This document shows positions 1-8,917 of a stretch of DNA of 15,801 bases, piece after piece; within the stretch, counting starts at the first letter, position 1, and every line of letters begins with the position of its first letter. This stretch comes from an uncultured Bacteroidales bacterium (GTDB lineage Bacteria; Bacteroidota; Bacteroidia; Bacteroidales; Marinilabiliaceae), in the NCBI GenBank assembly GCA_934717675.1, contig CAKUYZ010000037.1:1-15801 (forward strand), given 5' to 3'. The notes below the pieces were generated by a model, which searched no databases, had not been told where the DNA came from, and saw nothing but the letters and a program-made list of their open reading frames with translations. The translations under genes and the position numbers were made by a program.

Positions 1-93
1 GTCATTGCCTTTGGCATTTTTGAGTTGCGCAAAGGCGATTTGTGGAACAAAGAGGGCGGCCGCCAGGGCCACGATGATAACTTTACTCTTCAT
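1..93 (-). CDS. Exported protein, N-terminal fragment (possibly LolA-like)
   Basis: Only the first 31 codons are inside the window; the gene continues past the left edge. The ATG at 93 opens a classic Sec signal peptide: basic MKSK, a hydrophobic core (VIIVALAAALFV), then PQIAFAQ with AFA-Q as the likely cleavage site, followed by mature LKNAKGND. It starts 40 nt after the stop of the FAD oxidoreductase gene on the same strand, so it is probably the next gene of that operon. In aryl-polyene/flexirubin-type clusters the MMPL exporter is usually accompanied by a periplasmic LolA-like lipid carrier, which would fit an exported protein here. That assignment is inference from context only, because the visible residues carry no family motif. 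Confidence 0.6.
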   Translation of the reverse strand, partial: MKSKVIIVALAAALFVPQIAFAQLKNAKGND

Positions 94-133
94 TATCTAT
101 TGTTTTCTGTAATCACTTATCACATTCCGCGAG

Positions 134-1621
134 TCAGCAGTCCAACTCGCTGATGACCTTAGGCATCCCGATGACTTCGGCGCAGGTGAACATGGCCGTC
201 ATGGATGTGCCGAGGATGCCGTGCAAGTTGAGGTTCTGCCCCGTGAGCAGCACATTAGGCACGGGAGTCTTTGGCGTCAGGACGGTGAACATGGTAGCAT
301 TATAGTCTTTTCTTATTCCATAGGCAGAGCCATGTTCCGTGGCCGTATAGTCGGCATAGGTGAGCGGAGTGCTCACCCAATACCCATCCACAGCGCCTTC
401 GAACCCGCTGATGTGCTTTGCGGCCAGCTGGAGGCATTGGCGCGCCCAGTCTTCCTTCAGCTCGACGTACTCACTTCCCCTGTTCCCAATTTTCGTGCCA
501 AACCACCTTGACACCTCTTCCCAACTCATAGGCGTGAGAATGTCAAGTCCCGTGGCAAACTCAGAGCCATCAGTGGGAGGCATGAAACTGACCATGGCGG
601 CACGCACGCCCCCTCCTAGTTTGGAATGAAGCGACCATACGTCTGGTTCGGTATATATGAACGTATTGTGATTCTGATACCTTACTGTGCCAGGGCGCAA
701 CGCCACATTCACGGTGAGGATTCCGAATGTGTTCTCGAGGCCCTCAATCCTCCGCTGATAGACCTTGCGCACCAAGCCGCCGGCTTGCAAAAGGCGCACA
801 GTTGCGGCCGGATGGATGTCTGATATAAATGTGTCGGCCTCAAACCTCTCCTCGCCCACAAGCACAGCTGTCGCCTTGCCATCAGCGCCCTCGAAGGCCG
901 TCACCCTCTTGCCGCGCATCACCTTGCCGCCCATGGACTCGATGCCCTGACGCAACTTCTCGGCTATCTGCATCCCGCCACCGGCTATGCGATAGGCACT
1001 TTGGATGAACGAGCTATTTATCTGCGCAAAGACGTAGAGCGGCAACTTGTCAGCACTCAACTCCATCTTGAGCGAGGTGCCAGACAGCACGTCTCGCAAG
1101 ACGGGGTCCGATATGGTGGACGTGAGGAACTCATGCGCAGAGCGCGCGAAGAGCGACTTCTGATACACATCGTCGGCCGACCTGGTGTCGAAACTATGCG
1201 CGATGTTGTCCCCAACCTCGCGGAGCAAAGCAACATAGCTTTTCAGATTCTCCGCCTGCGTTGGGAAACGTTTCGTCAGCGTCTCTCGAAAATTGTCATA
1301 ACCTTGAGCGAAAGGATATTCGCCGCTTGGCAAGACGACCTTGTCAAAACAATCGACATCCATCTTGCGCCACGGCAATCCCATAAGGTCGAAGTAGCTA
1401 AAAAGACGCCACAGCATCTGCCCCTCGTCCAAGCCTCCAACGTAGTGAAACCCGGTGTCGAACAAGTGGCCGGCGCGCCGGAACGTCTGGAGGCAACCGC
1501 CGATGAGGGCATCGGCCTCGAGCACCAAGACGTTCTTGCCTACCTTTTGCAGCATATAGGCGCACTCGAGCCCGCCAAGACCCGCACCAATGACCACAAC
1601 ATCATATCGGGTGTCGCTCAT
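134..1621 (-). CDS. FAD-dependent oxidoreductase, CrtI/phytoene-desaturase-like
   Basis: A complete 495-residue flavoprotein. Residues 7-17 form the Rossmann dinucleotide-binding motif (VVVIGAGLGG), with the ribose-binding acidic residue E35 at the end of the second strand (VLVLEAD) and the following IGG typical of the CrtI/amine-oxidase superfamily. The C-terminus (about 455-481, PNVLLTGQNLNLHGILG) is the second FAD-contact segment of phytoene-desaturase and RetSat-like enzymes. Family members desaturate, saturate or isomerise polyenes and long acyl chains; here it may act on the acyl or polyene product of the neighbouring synthase. The substrate is not visible from sequence. The ATG at 1621 lies 15 nt after the exporter stop, so the two are surely co-transcribed. 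No signal peptide or membrane span is evident, so it should be cytoplasmic. Confidence 0.88.
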   Translation of the reverse strand: MSDTRYDVVVIGAGLGGLECAYMLQKVGKNVLVLEADALIGGCLQTFRRAGHLFDTGFHYVGGLDEGQMLWRLFSYFDLMGLPWRKMDVDCFDKVVLPSGEYPFAQGYDNFRETLTKRFPTQAENLKSYVALLREVGDNIAHSFDTRSADDVYQKSLFARSAHEFLTSTISDPVLRDVLSGTSLKMELSADKLPLYVFAQINSSFIQSAYRIAGGGMQIAEKLRQGIESMGGKVMRGKRVTAFEGADGKATAVLVGEERFEADTFISDIHPAATVRLLQAGGLVRKVYQRRIEGLENTFGILTVNVALRPGTVRYQNHNTFIYTEPDVWSLHSKLGGGVRAAMVSFMPPTDGSEFATGLDILTPMSWEEVSRWFGTKIGNRGSEYVELKEDWARQCLQLAAKHISGFEGAVDGYWVSTPLTYADYTATEHGSAYGIRKDYNATMFTVLTPKTPVPNVLLTGQNLNLHGILGTSMTAMFTCAEVIGMPKVISELDC

Positions 1622-1636
1622 ACTCGTCGTTATGTT

Positions 1637-4122
1637 TTAATCTTTCTTCCGCTCCCGCAACCAATTGACCTTCCAACCCATACGGAGTATGAGCTTGACG
1701 AGGCTATGATAAAGGAACGGTTGGAGCGTATAGGCCAATATGACGGCCGAAGACATTCCTATGATGGTGGCGACGCCAATGGAAGCGAGCGCGGGATGTG
1801 AAGCCATGAGCAATGAGCCCGTGCTCACAATGAGCGTCACTGCCGAGAAGAATATGGCAGTTTTGTGATATACAAGCAACTGCGGCTCGGCCTGAGACTT
1901 GGCCTTGGACAGCAGGCCATCCATGACGAAGATGCTGTAGTCTACGCCTATTCCGAATATGAATGTCGAGATGACGATGTTAATGAGGTTGAACTGCAAC
2001 CCGAGCATTCCCATGACACCCAAGACAATGAACCAGCTCAAAGTCATCGGGATGAAGGCCACGATGGCGAGGACCAGGTTTCGATACGAGATGAGCAGAA
2101 TGACGAAGACAAACGCCATGGAGATGTTGAGCGCAGTGTTGAAGTCGGCATTAATTGTCTTGACCATCTCCTCCGTATAGAACATCGGGTCTATCACGGT
2201 GCATCCTGTGGCATCGACAAGCGCACGGCCGACAATTTTCTTGTCTTCCGGCTTCATCTGGACAGAGGTGAAGACCATGAAGACGCTGTCATTTTGCTCC
2301 ACTATGTTTGCCATAAGGCCCTGCGGCAGCAGCTCATCTTCATACGGGTTCACAAAGTCATATTCACGCGTCACGACATCCTCGAACGGCGCGAAGAAGG
2401 CCGGCGCTATGCCATTGGCGCGGCTTGCGCGATCCACCATCGCGACGGTGGACTCCACCCTGTCGGCATTCCAGAACTCTTGCCAGGTCTCTAGCCTAGC
2501 CTCTTGCTCCGCCTCTGTCGGGAATAGCGACGCGGCCTTTGAGAACCCGCGGACGCGGCCTTTGGCCTCGAGAGAGTCGAGAACCGGATAGAGCTGCCGG
2601 CTCTTGGTCAGGGCACCGTCCAACGTGGAGTCGGAGGTGGCGTAGTAGGTGGTGACAAGGCCAGGCTGCGTCTTGGCCTGAAGGAGGCTGGAGCTGCGAC
2701 GGACCTCGTCCGACGTGTAGTTGATGTGGCTGAGGTCAGCATCGAAAGTCACCCATTTTTGAGTGTATAGGCACACGCAGGTGATGACAACGATGGCCGC
2801 GATGAGCCACTTATGCTTCTCGAACCTGTGTGAGTTGAACCTCTCCAGGGCGCGGAACGCCTTCTTGGACCTGCGGTTGCGCTGCGGGTTGAAGAAATGT
2901 GGGAGGTAGACGAGGCTGAAGAACGTGGTTCCGACAAGGCCGAACGACGCGAAAAGACCAAAGTCACTCAGCAAGTCGGAGCTGGTGAAGAGCAAGCCGA
3001 GGAAAGAGCCTATGGTGGTGAGGCAGCCGAGGAAGACGGGCGTGGCCTGATCTTTGAGCACACGCTCCGGGGTGCTGACATACTTGTAGTGCGTGATGAC
3101 GTGGAGGCAGTAGCTCAACGCCACGCCCAGCACAATGGCCCCGATGCCCAACGCCATGAGAGACATGGTGCCGCGGACAAGATACATCATGGCGAGCGCG
3201 AACACCGCGCCGTAGACCACGGGCAAAATGAGCATGGGGATGGTGGACTTGTTCTTGAAGCATACGCCGATGCCTATGCACACAAGGACAAGCGATATGG
3301 TGAGCGTGAGGCTCAGGTCGCGCTTAATCTGCCGACTGTTGTTGACGCTCTGCACCGGGGCTCCGTGAAAAAGAATATCGGCCTCGGGGTGCGCCTTTTT
3401 GACCTCCGCTATTTTATTCTCAATCAGTTCGACAAGCTTGCGACCGCTCATGGAGTCGAACGACTTGAAGTTTGGCGAGAGGTAGGCAAGAGCCACGGTG
3501 GTGTCTGGCGTGAAAAGGTGCCCGTCATAGACAATTTGCGCATTGCCCATGCCGTCTTTGATGTCTTTCACCCTCTCGATGACCACATTCCTCATGCCCA
3601 CAGGGTCGGCCGCAAGCATATCTTTCATGGCCATACCCGCCTGCGAAGTGAGCATGGCCTTGACCTTGGCCACGTTGGCATTTACCGAAGAGTCGCACAG
3701 CAGCGCGGCAATGTCTCCGTATGACGCGGTGTCAACAAAAAGCGGGAAATTGTCCGCCAAGTAGGCAACCACGTCAAGCATCACCTCCTCGTCAACCTCA
3801 GAGAGAATGTCGGCAATGTAGACGCCAGCGGTATCGGCATCCAAGAGCGCACCCGTAAACTCGTCTTGGACCTCAATCAGGTCATCGGGCGACAGCGACG
3901 ACTGCTCATCTGCAGACGTGACGAGGAGAAAAATTTTATCCTTGACTTTCAGTTGCGAAAACGCCAGCCCCTCCTGCGAATCGCCAGTGGAGGGCAGGAG
4001 CTTGGTTATGTCCTCCTCAAACCGTAACTGAAGCGCAAGAGCCACGAAGATCAAGGCGACCCCCACCTCAGGGCCGAGTGCTTCGCAAAGAAATAATATA
4101 TCGAAAGGACAATCTTTGTCAT
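1637..4122 (-). CDS. MMPL/RND-superfamily exporter with apparent N-terminal frameshift
   Basis: A predicted exporter (COG4258 type) as found in aryl-polyene clusters, probably moving a lipid-like product across the inner membrane. The continuous frame shows the RND duplication: one span, a large periplasmic loop, five spans (LSLTLTISLVLVCIGIGV onward), then another span near KWLIAAIVVITCVCLY, a second loop, and five more. The second repeat has the conserved acidic span GIGVDYSIFVMDG. The natural start is the ATG at 4122, which begins MTKIVLSIYYFFAKHS and ends SALRWG just before the first span VALIFVALALQL. These 21 codons are in a different frame from the rest; restoring one G to the G5 tract at 4060-4064 joins them into 828 residues. 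As given, the ATG frame stops a few codons later at TGA. The longer in-frame extension up to 4204 has no family resemblance and was not used as the start. Confidence 0.85.
4060..4064 (-). other. G5 homopolymer at the exporter frameshift
   Basis: On the coding strand the sequence reads AGG TGG GGG TCG CCT TGA in the frame of the ATG at 4122, ending in a stop. One more G gives TGG GGG GTC GCC TTG, which continues into the exporter frame. This is therefore the exact position where one base appears to be missing. A -1 slip of a tRNA on GGG would also restore the frame, since the codon can re-pair with GGG one base back. Confidence 0.75.
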
Positions 4123-4383
4123 GAAAAGAAATTAGGGGAAGGCCGCACAGCAGCCCAATGGGAAAAGCGAAACCCACGAGACCGGCTCGCCCGACACAGC
4201 ACACTGCGAAGCAGTGGCAAGACAGAGCGATCCGGACCCGCGGGTCTGTTCACCATACGGGGACGCGCCCCCGCACATCTCGCGCCTCAGCGGCCACAAC
4301 CACGGAACGTGGGGAGAAGCCCCAACAGCAAGCGGTAAGAAGTGACCCACCACAATAAGCCGATGACAAGCGCATCAGACCTA
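4123..4383 (-). other. ACP-exporter intercistronic spacer, hairpin-rich, no recognisable gene
   Basis: This 261-nt stretch separates the ACP stop from the exporter start. All three coding-strand frames were read: one is open for about 80 codons (ending TAA at 4134-4132, four codons before the exporter ATG), but its product is Cys/Trp/Pro-rich and resembles no family. Four short perfect inverted repeats lie close together: 4310-4314/4320-4324 (TGGGG/CCCCA), 4258-4262/4269-4273 (CGGGG/CCCCG), the palindrome GACCCGCGGGTC at 4235-4246, and 4202-4207/4211-4216 (CACTGC/GCAGTG with a 3-nt loop). None is followed by a T tract, so they are not intrinsic terminators. They could form a structured mRNA spacer that limits readthrough or stabilises the ACP message. 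Confidence 0.45.
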
Positions 4384-4623
4384 TTAGGCGTGTGCGGCGA
4401 TATAGTTGTAGAGGTCCTCGAAAGTCAAGATGGTACCGACCTCGTCACCCTTGATCTTGACACCGAACTCGTTCTCGATAAGGGCAATCATGTCAACAAT
4501 GCTCAGGCTGTCGAGCTGAAGGGTCTCCTTGATGTTAGCCTCGGGGGTGATGTCGCTCACCTCGACCTCAAACTCGTCTGCCAACACGTTGTTGACTTTG
4601 CTGATCAATTCGTTCTTTTCCAT
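4384..4623 (-). CDS. Acyl carrier protein
   Basis: A 79-residue ACP starting MEKNELISKVNNVLADEF. The phosphopantetheine attachment site is the Ser of LQLDSLSIVDMIALIE, the DSL motif at the start of helix II. The segment ENEFGVKIKGDEVGTILTFEDLYNYI matches helices II-III of type II ACPs. The frame is open 15 codons further upstream, but the ATG at 4623 gives the normal ACP length and N-terminus. As a stand-alone carrier beside a dedicated ketoacyl synthase, an exporter and a FAD enzyme, it probably holds the growing acyl or polyene chain of this cluster rather than serving housekeeping lipid synthesis, though the housekeeping ACP cannot be excluded. It has its own promoter at 4735-4765, so its leader is about 100 nt. 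Confidence 0.93.
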   Translation of the reverse strand: MEKNELISKVNNVLADEFEVEVSDITPEANIKETLQLDSLSIVDMIALIENEFGVKIKGDEVGTILTFEDLYNYIAAHA

Positions 4624-4734
4624 GTTTATGTAATGATGACTTGTTTTTTCATTTTGCGGGCCAGTCACCCCACCCCCGCCCCGTCATACAGCACGACGGC
4701 AGGCACGAAGCATGGCGATGACCGCATTTGACTG

Positions 4735-4765
4735 CAAAAGTAGCTTATAAGCCTGAAAAATAAAA
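4735..4765 (-). promoter_or_regulatory. Predicted Bacteroidetes promoter for the ACP-exporter unit
   Basis: An exact TAnnTTTG -7 element, TACTTTTG, lies at 4742-4735 on the minus strand. A TTTT at 4765-4762, 19 nt upstream, can serve as the -33 box (consensus TTTG). The promoter sits directly downstream of the terminator of the ketoacyl synthase gene, as expected for a new transcription unit starting at the ACP. Confidence 0.6.
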
Positions 4766-4776
4766 AGAATAGAGTG

Positions 4777-4830
4777 AAAAAACTCGCCCGCCACATGACC
4801 GTGCCCTGCGGCGCGGCCATATGGCGGGCG
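4777..4830 (-). terminator. Intrinsic terminator after the ketoacyl synthase gene
   Basis: Arms CGCCCGCCA (read on the minus strand at 4830-4822) and TGGCGGGCG (4793-4785) pair perfectly over 9 bp. The stem can extend inward through about eight more pairs, two of them G-T wobbles, leaving a loop of about 12 nt. It is followed by AG and a run of six T at 4782-4777. The geometry fits a strong rho-independent terminator for leftward transcription. Confidence 0.75.
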
Positions 4831-4847
4831 ATATTCAGTGGTCTCGC

Positions 4848-4876
4848 AGGCTACGGCGCACATTGCGCATCAGCCT
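4848..4876 (-). repeat. Two-step inverted repeat just downstream of the ketoacyl synthase stop
   Basis: Outer arms AGGCT/AGCCT (4848-4852 and 4872-4876) and inner arms GCGCA/TGCGC (4856-4860 and 4864-4868) pair perfectly, separated by a symmetric 3x3 internal loop and closed by a 3-nt loop. It lies between the synthase stop and the T-tailed hairpin at 4777-4830 and has no T tract of its own. It probably protects the 3' end of the synthase mRNA or forms the first half of a tandem terminator. Confidence 0.5.
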
Positions 4877-4890
4877 CGCGGAAACGGATT

Positions 4891-6111
4891 CTAGAGGTTG
4901 CGAACGACGAGGGTGGAGTTGGTGCCGCCGAAGCCGAACGAGTTGGAGAGGAACGTGTCAAAGTGATGCGAAACCCTCTCGCCTGGGATATTGAGCTTTG
5001 CCGAGTCCTCATCAGGATGCTCGAAATTGAGGTTGGCCGCGATGAAGTCATTCTTCATCATGAGTATGGTGTAGACAATCTCGCTGGCTCCCGCCATCCA
5101 CATCTCGTGGCCGGTCTGGCCCTTGGTGGAGGTGATGTATGGCTTGTAGTCCCCGAGCACGCGGTCAATGGCCTTGGCCTCGTTTTGGTCGCCCACGTGG
5201 GTTGAGGTGGCATGGGCGTTGATGTAGCCAATCTCGCGGAGGTCTATGCCGGCCTGCTCAATGGACATGCGCAGCGAGCGTGCCGGACCGTCAACATTGG
5301 GGGTGGAGATGTGGTCGCCATTGGATGAGAAGCCGTAACCGAGAACCTCGGCCAAGATGGGGGCGCCGCGCTTAACAGCGCTCTCGTAGCTCTCAATGAT
5401 CACCGTGGCCGCGCCGCCACCCGGCACGAGGCCGTCGCGATCTCGGTCAAACGGGCGAGACGCCTTGGTGGGCTCACTCTCGCGGGCGGAGAACGCCGAG
5501 ATGCCGTCGAAGCTGCCGATGGAGAACGGATTGACCTCTTGCGCGCCGCCACAGACGATGCACTCCTGCAGGCCCTCGCGAATGAGGAGAGTGCCCAAGC
5601 CAATGGCGTGTGAGCCAGAGGCGCAAGCACCAGAGACTGTCAGGTTCATGCCTTTGAGCTTGAAGAGGCAGGAGAGGTTCATGGTGACGGTGGAATTCAT
5701 GGACTGGAAGATGGCGCCAGAGCCGACGAGAGTGGTGTCTTTTTTCTCGCGCATGATGTCCACGCTCTTGACGACGGCATCGGCACTGCTGTCGTTGCCG
5801 TAGAGGATGCCCACATTGTGAGCCTCGATGTAATCCTGATCCAGGCGCGCGTTGGCAAGCGCGTCGCGGGTGGCAAGGTAGGCGTACTTCACCTCATCGG
5901 CCATATAGACGCGCTGGCTTCGGCTAAGGATGCCCTTGAGGTCTGGCACGTCTACCTTAGCCGTCAGCGCGGAGCGGAAGCCCATCTCTTTGCGGACAGG
6001 GTCGAAAATGATGCCCGACTTACCGTTGTATAGAGAATCACGAACTTCGTCAAGCGTCTTACCAAGACACGAGTAGATGCCCAAACCCGTGATAACAACT
6101 CTCCTTTTCAT
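4891..6111 (-). CDS. Beta-ketoacyl-ACP synthase (FabF/KAS II-like), aryl-polyene cluster type
   Basis: A complete 406-residue thiolase-fold condensing enzyme. It catalyses decarboxylative Claisen condensation of an acyl group on the enzyme Cys with malonyl-ACP. The catalytic set is intact: Cys163 in SGACASGSHAIG, His300 in NAHATSTHVGDQNE, Lys330 and His335 in STKGQTGHEMWMAGASE, and the C-terminal glycine-rich loop NSFGFGGTNS (390-399). The segment around His335 (GHEMWMAGASE) differs from the GHLLGAAG of housekeeping FabF and resembles synthases of aryl-polyene/flexirubin-type clusters as I remember them. No signal peptide; cytoplasmic. It has a probable promoter at 6234-6265 and its own terminator, so it is likely transcribed separately from the ACP 267 nt downstream. 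Specificity cannot be read from sequence. Confidence 0.93.
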   Translation of the reverse strand: MKRRVVITGLGIYSCLGKTLDEVRDSLYNGKSGIIFDPVRKEMGFRSALTAKVDVPDLKGILSRSQRVYMADEVKYAYLATRDALANARLDQDYIEAHNVGILYGNDSSADAVVKSVDIMREKKDTTLVGSGAIFQSMNSTVTMNLSCLFKLKGMNLTVSGACASGSHAIGLGTLLIREGLQECIVCGGAQEVNPFSIGSFDGISAFSARESEPTKASRPFDRDRDGLVPGGGAATVIIESYESAVKRGAPILAEVLGYGFSSNGDHISTPNVDGPARSLRMSIEQAGIDLREIGYINAHATSTHVGDQNEAKAIDRVLGDYKPYITSTKGQTGHEMWMAGASEIVYTILMMKNDFIAANLNFEHPDEDSAKLNIPGERVSHHFDTFLSNSFGFGGTNSTLVVRNL

Positions 6112-6201
6112 AAATATGTTTATCTATAGTTTATCCATTATTCGGGCGCAATTTCGGCATTTTGACCGTCTTACCGCCCCGCGTTATTTTTTTTTCACAC
6201 C

Positions 6202-6221
6202 CCCGACGCTTTCCCATCGGG
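6202..6221 (-). repeat. Hairpin in the leader of the ketoacyl synthase gene
   Basis: Arms CCCGA/TCGGG (6202-6206 and 6217-6221) form a 5-bp stem with a 10-nt loop. On the coding strand it is followed by GGTGTG and a run of nine A (6195-6187). It would fall at the start of the leader if the promoter at 6234-6265 is used. It lacks a T tail and is not a terminator for this gene. Confidence 0.3.
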
Positions 6222-6295
6222 AGCCACATTGCACAAATTATGCATTTAACGCTTTGACATTCAAAGAGAAATGGAGCCAAAACCACAATGTGGCT
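6222..6295. repeat. Perfect 10-bp inverted repeat flanking the ketoacyl synthase promoter
   Basis: AGCCACATTG at 6222-6231 is repeated in inverse orientation as CAATGTGGCT at 6286-6295, enclosing 54 bp that contain the predicted promoter. A smaller inverted repeat CTTTG-5 nt-CAAAG lies inside (6252-6266). Such an arrangement could be a regulator site, a long hairpin, or the borders of a small invertible promoter segment. The arms do not extend beyond 10 bp on either side. Confidence 0.5.
6234..6265 (-). promoter_or_regulatory. Possible promoter for the ketoacyl synthase gene
   Basis: On the minus strand, TTTG at 6265-6262 is followed after 21 nt by TAATTTG at 6240-6234, a near match to TAnnTTTG with one base less between TA and TTTG. 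The rest of the 295-nt gap between the kinase stop and the synthase start shows no better match. It implies a leader of about 115 nt. Confidence 0.35.
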
Positions 6296-6375
6296 TTTAG
6301 TTTACGCAAACAGAAACCGGCATAAATCCCATAAGAGAGTGCGCACCGCCCACTACGTATTTAAACGTATCGGCC

Positions 6376-6406
6376 AGGCCGCAAAACCACACAATAGTTC
6401 AGCGGC

Positions 6407-6408
<2 letters not shown>
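6376..6408 (-). repeat. Inverted repeat overlapping the stop codon of the sensor kinase gene
   Basis: AGGCCGC at 6376-6382 and GCGGCCT at 6402-6408 are perfect 7-bp arms with a 19-nt loop; the right arm overlaps the TAG stop. No T run follows on the minus strand, so it is not a standard terminator. A second small inverted repeat (TACGT/ACGTA at 6355-6370) follows. No clear intrinsic terminator separates the kinase gene from the synthase gene, so some readthrough is possible. Confidence 0.35.
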
Positions 6409-8323
<1,915 letters not shown>

Positions 8324-8335
8324 GATGACTGTGAT

Positions 8336-8917
8336 TTATTCCGTCGCAAAAATGGAACAGAGGGCCACACCTAAAGCCCCGCCGGCCAAAGTGAGCGTTA
8401 TGGCGCCAAACTTTCGCAGCAATATGACCCCGTAGGTGATGACAAAAATGGCCACCGCCACAAGGTCAGCCGACTTGAAATTCTGAAGCAAGGACTCTTG
8501 CGCCTGATAGGCCGGCATGATGGCCGTCTGCGCCATGAAGAGGAAAGCACTGGCCATGAGGCCCACGGTGGCAGGACGTATGCCAGCCAAGATGCCCATC
8601 ACCACCTTGTTTGTCTGAAACTTATGCAGGAAAAGCAGCACAAGCATGCACAAGATGAAAGACGGCAGCGAGACAGCCACGGTGGCAAGAATGGCCCCTG
8701 GGACGCCCGCCGCGTTATAGCCGACATAGGTGGCGGCGTTGATGGCTATGGGGCCTGGTGTCACCTGCGAGAGCGCCACCAGATTGGCGAACTCCTGGGC
8801 GGACATGATGCCAAAGGCCTGAACGTCTTGAAAAATAAGCGTCAGGATGGCGTAGCCGCCACCGAAGCCTACCACGCCGACTTTGAAGAATATGATGAAC
8901 AGATAAAAGTAGACCAT
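8336..8917 (-). CDS. CHR-family (chromate) transporter, C-terminal half-size subunit
   Basis: A 193-residue polytopic membrane protein with one CHR (chromate ion transporter) domain. It carries the family motifs GFGGGYAIL near residue 18 and QVTPGPIAINAATYVGY near residue 51, followed by several hydrophobic spans. Short-chain CHR proteins occur as adjacent pairs thought to work together as one transporter, equivalent to a split ChrA; the gene just upstream is the partner. Its ATG overlaps the partner's TGA by one base, indicating translational coupling. Some family members export chromate in aerobes; the natural substrate in an anaerobic gut-type bacterium is unknown, so the name describes the family and not a proven function. 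Confidence 0.9.
   Translation of the reverse strand: MVYFYLFIIFFKVGVVGFGGGYAILTLIFQDVQAFGIMSAQEFANLVALSQVTPGPIAINAATYVGYNAAGVPGAILATVAVSLPSFILCMLVLLFLHKFQTNKVVMGILAGIRPATVGLMASAFLFMAQTAIMPAYQAQESLLQNFKSADLVAVAIFVITYGVILLRKFGAITLTLAGGALGVALCSIFATE

Noticed and set aside
1001..1801. A 266-codon plus-strand open frame over the FAD oxidoreductase start
   Set aside because: It is antisense to the Rossmann-motif region of a well-supported gene and spans an operon junction; no recognisable domain or promoter.
2897..3724. A 275-codon plus-strand open frame inside the exporter
   Set aside because: Highly charged, His/Glu/Asp-rich composition is the mirror of hydrophobic membrane codons on the other strand; no family resemblance.
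4123..4204. In-frame extension of the exporter upstream to an ATG at 4204
   Set aside because: The extra residues resemble no exporter N-terminus, whereas the ATG at 4122 in another frame gives one that joins the first span after a one-base correction.
4132..4353. A 73-codon minus-strand frame between the ACP and exporter genes as a small gene
   Set aside because: Cys/Trp/Pro-rich with no recognisable domain and interrupted by hairpins; kept as a spacer of unknown role.
4123..4383. The repeated hairpins as a CRISPR array or REP element family
   Set aside because: The arms differ in sequence from one another and show no regular spacing, so there is no repeat unit.
6186..6221. T9 run and nearby hairpin before the synthase gene as a terminator
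   Set aside because: On the plus strand the T run precedes the hairpin, and on the minus strand the hairpin is followed by A residues, so neither direction has terminator order.
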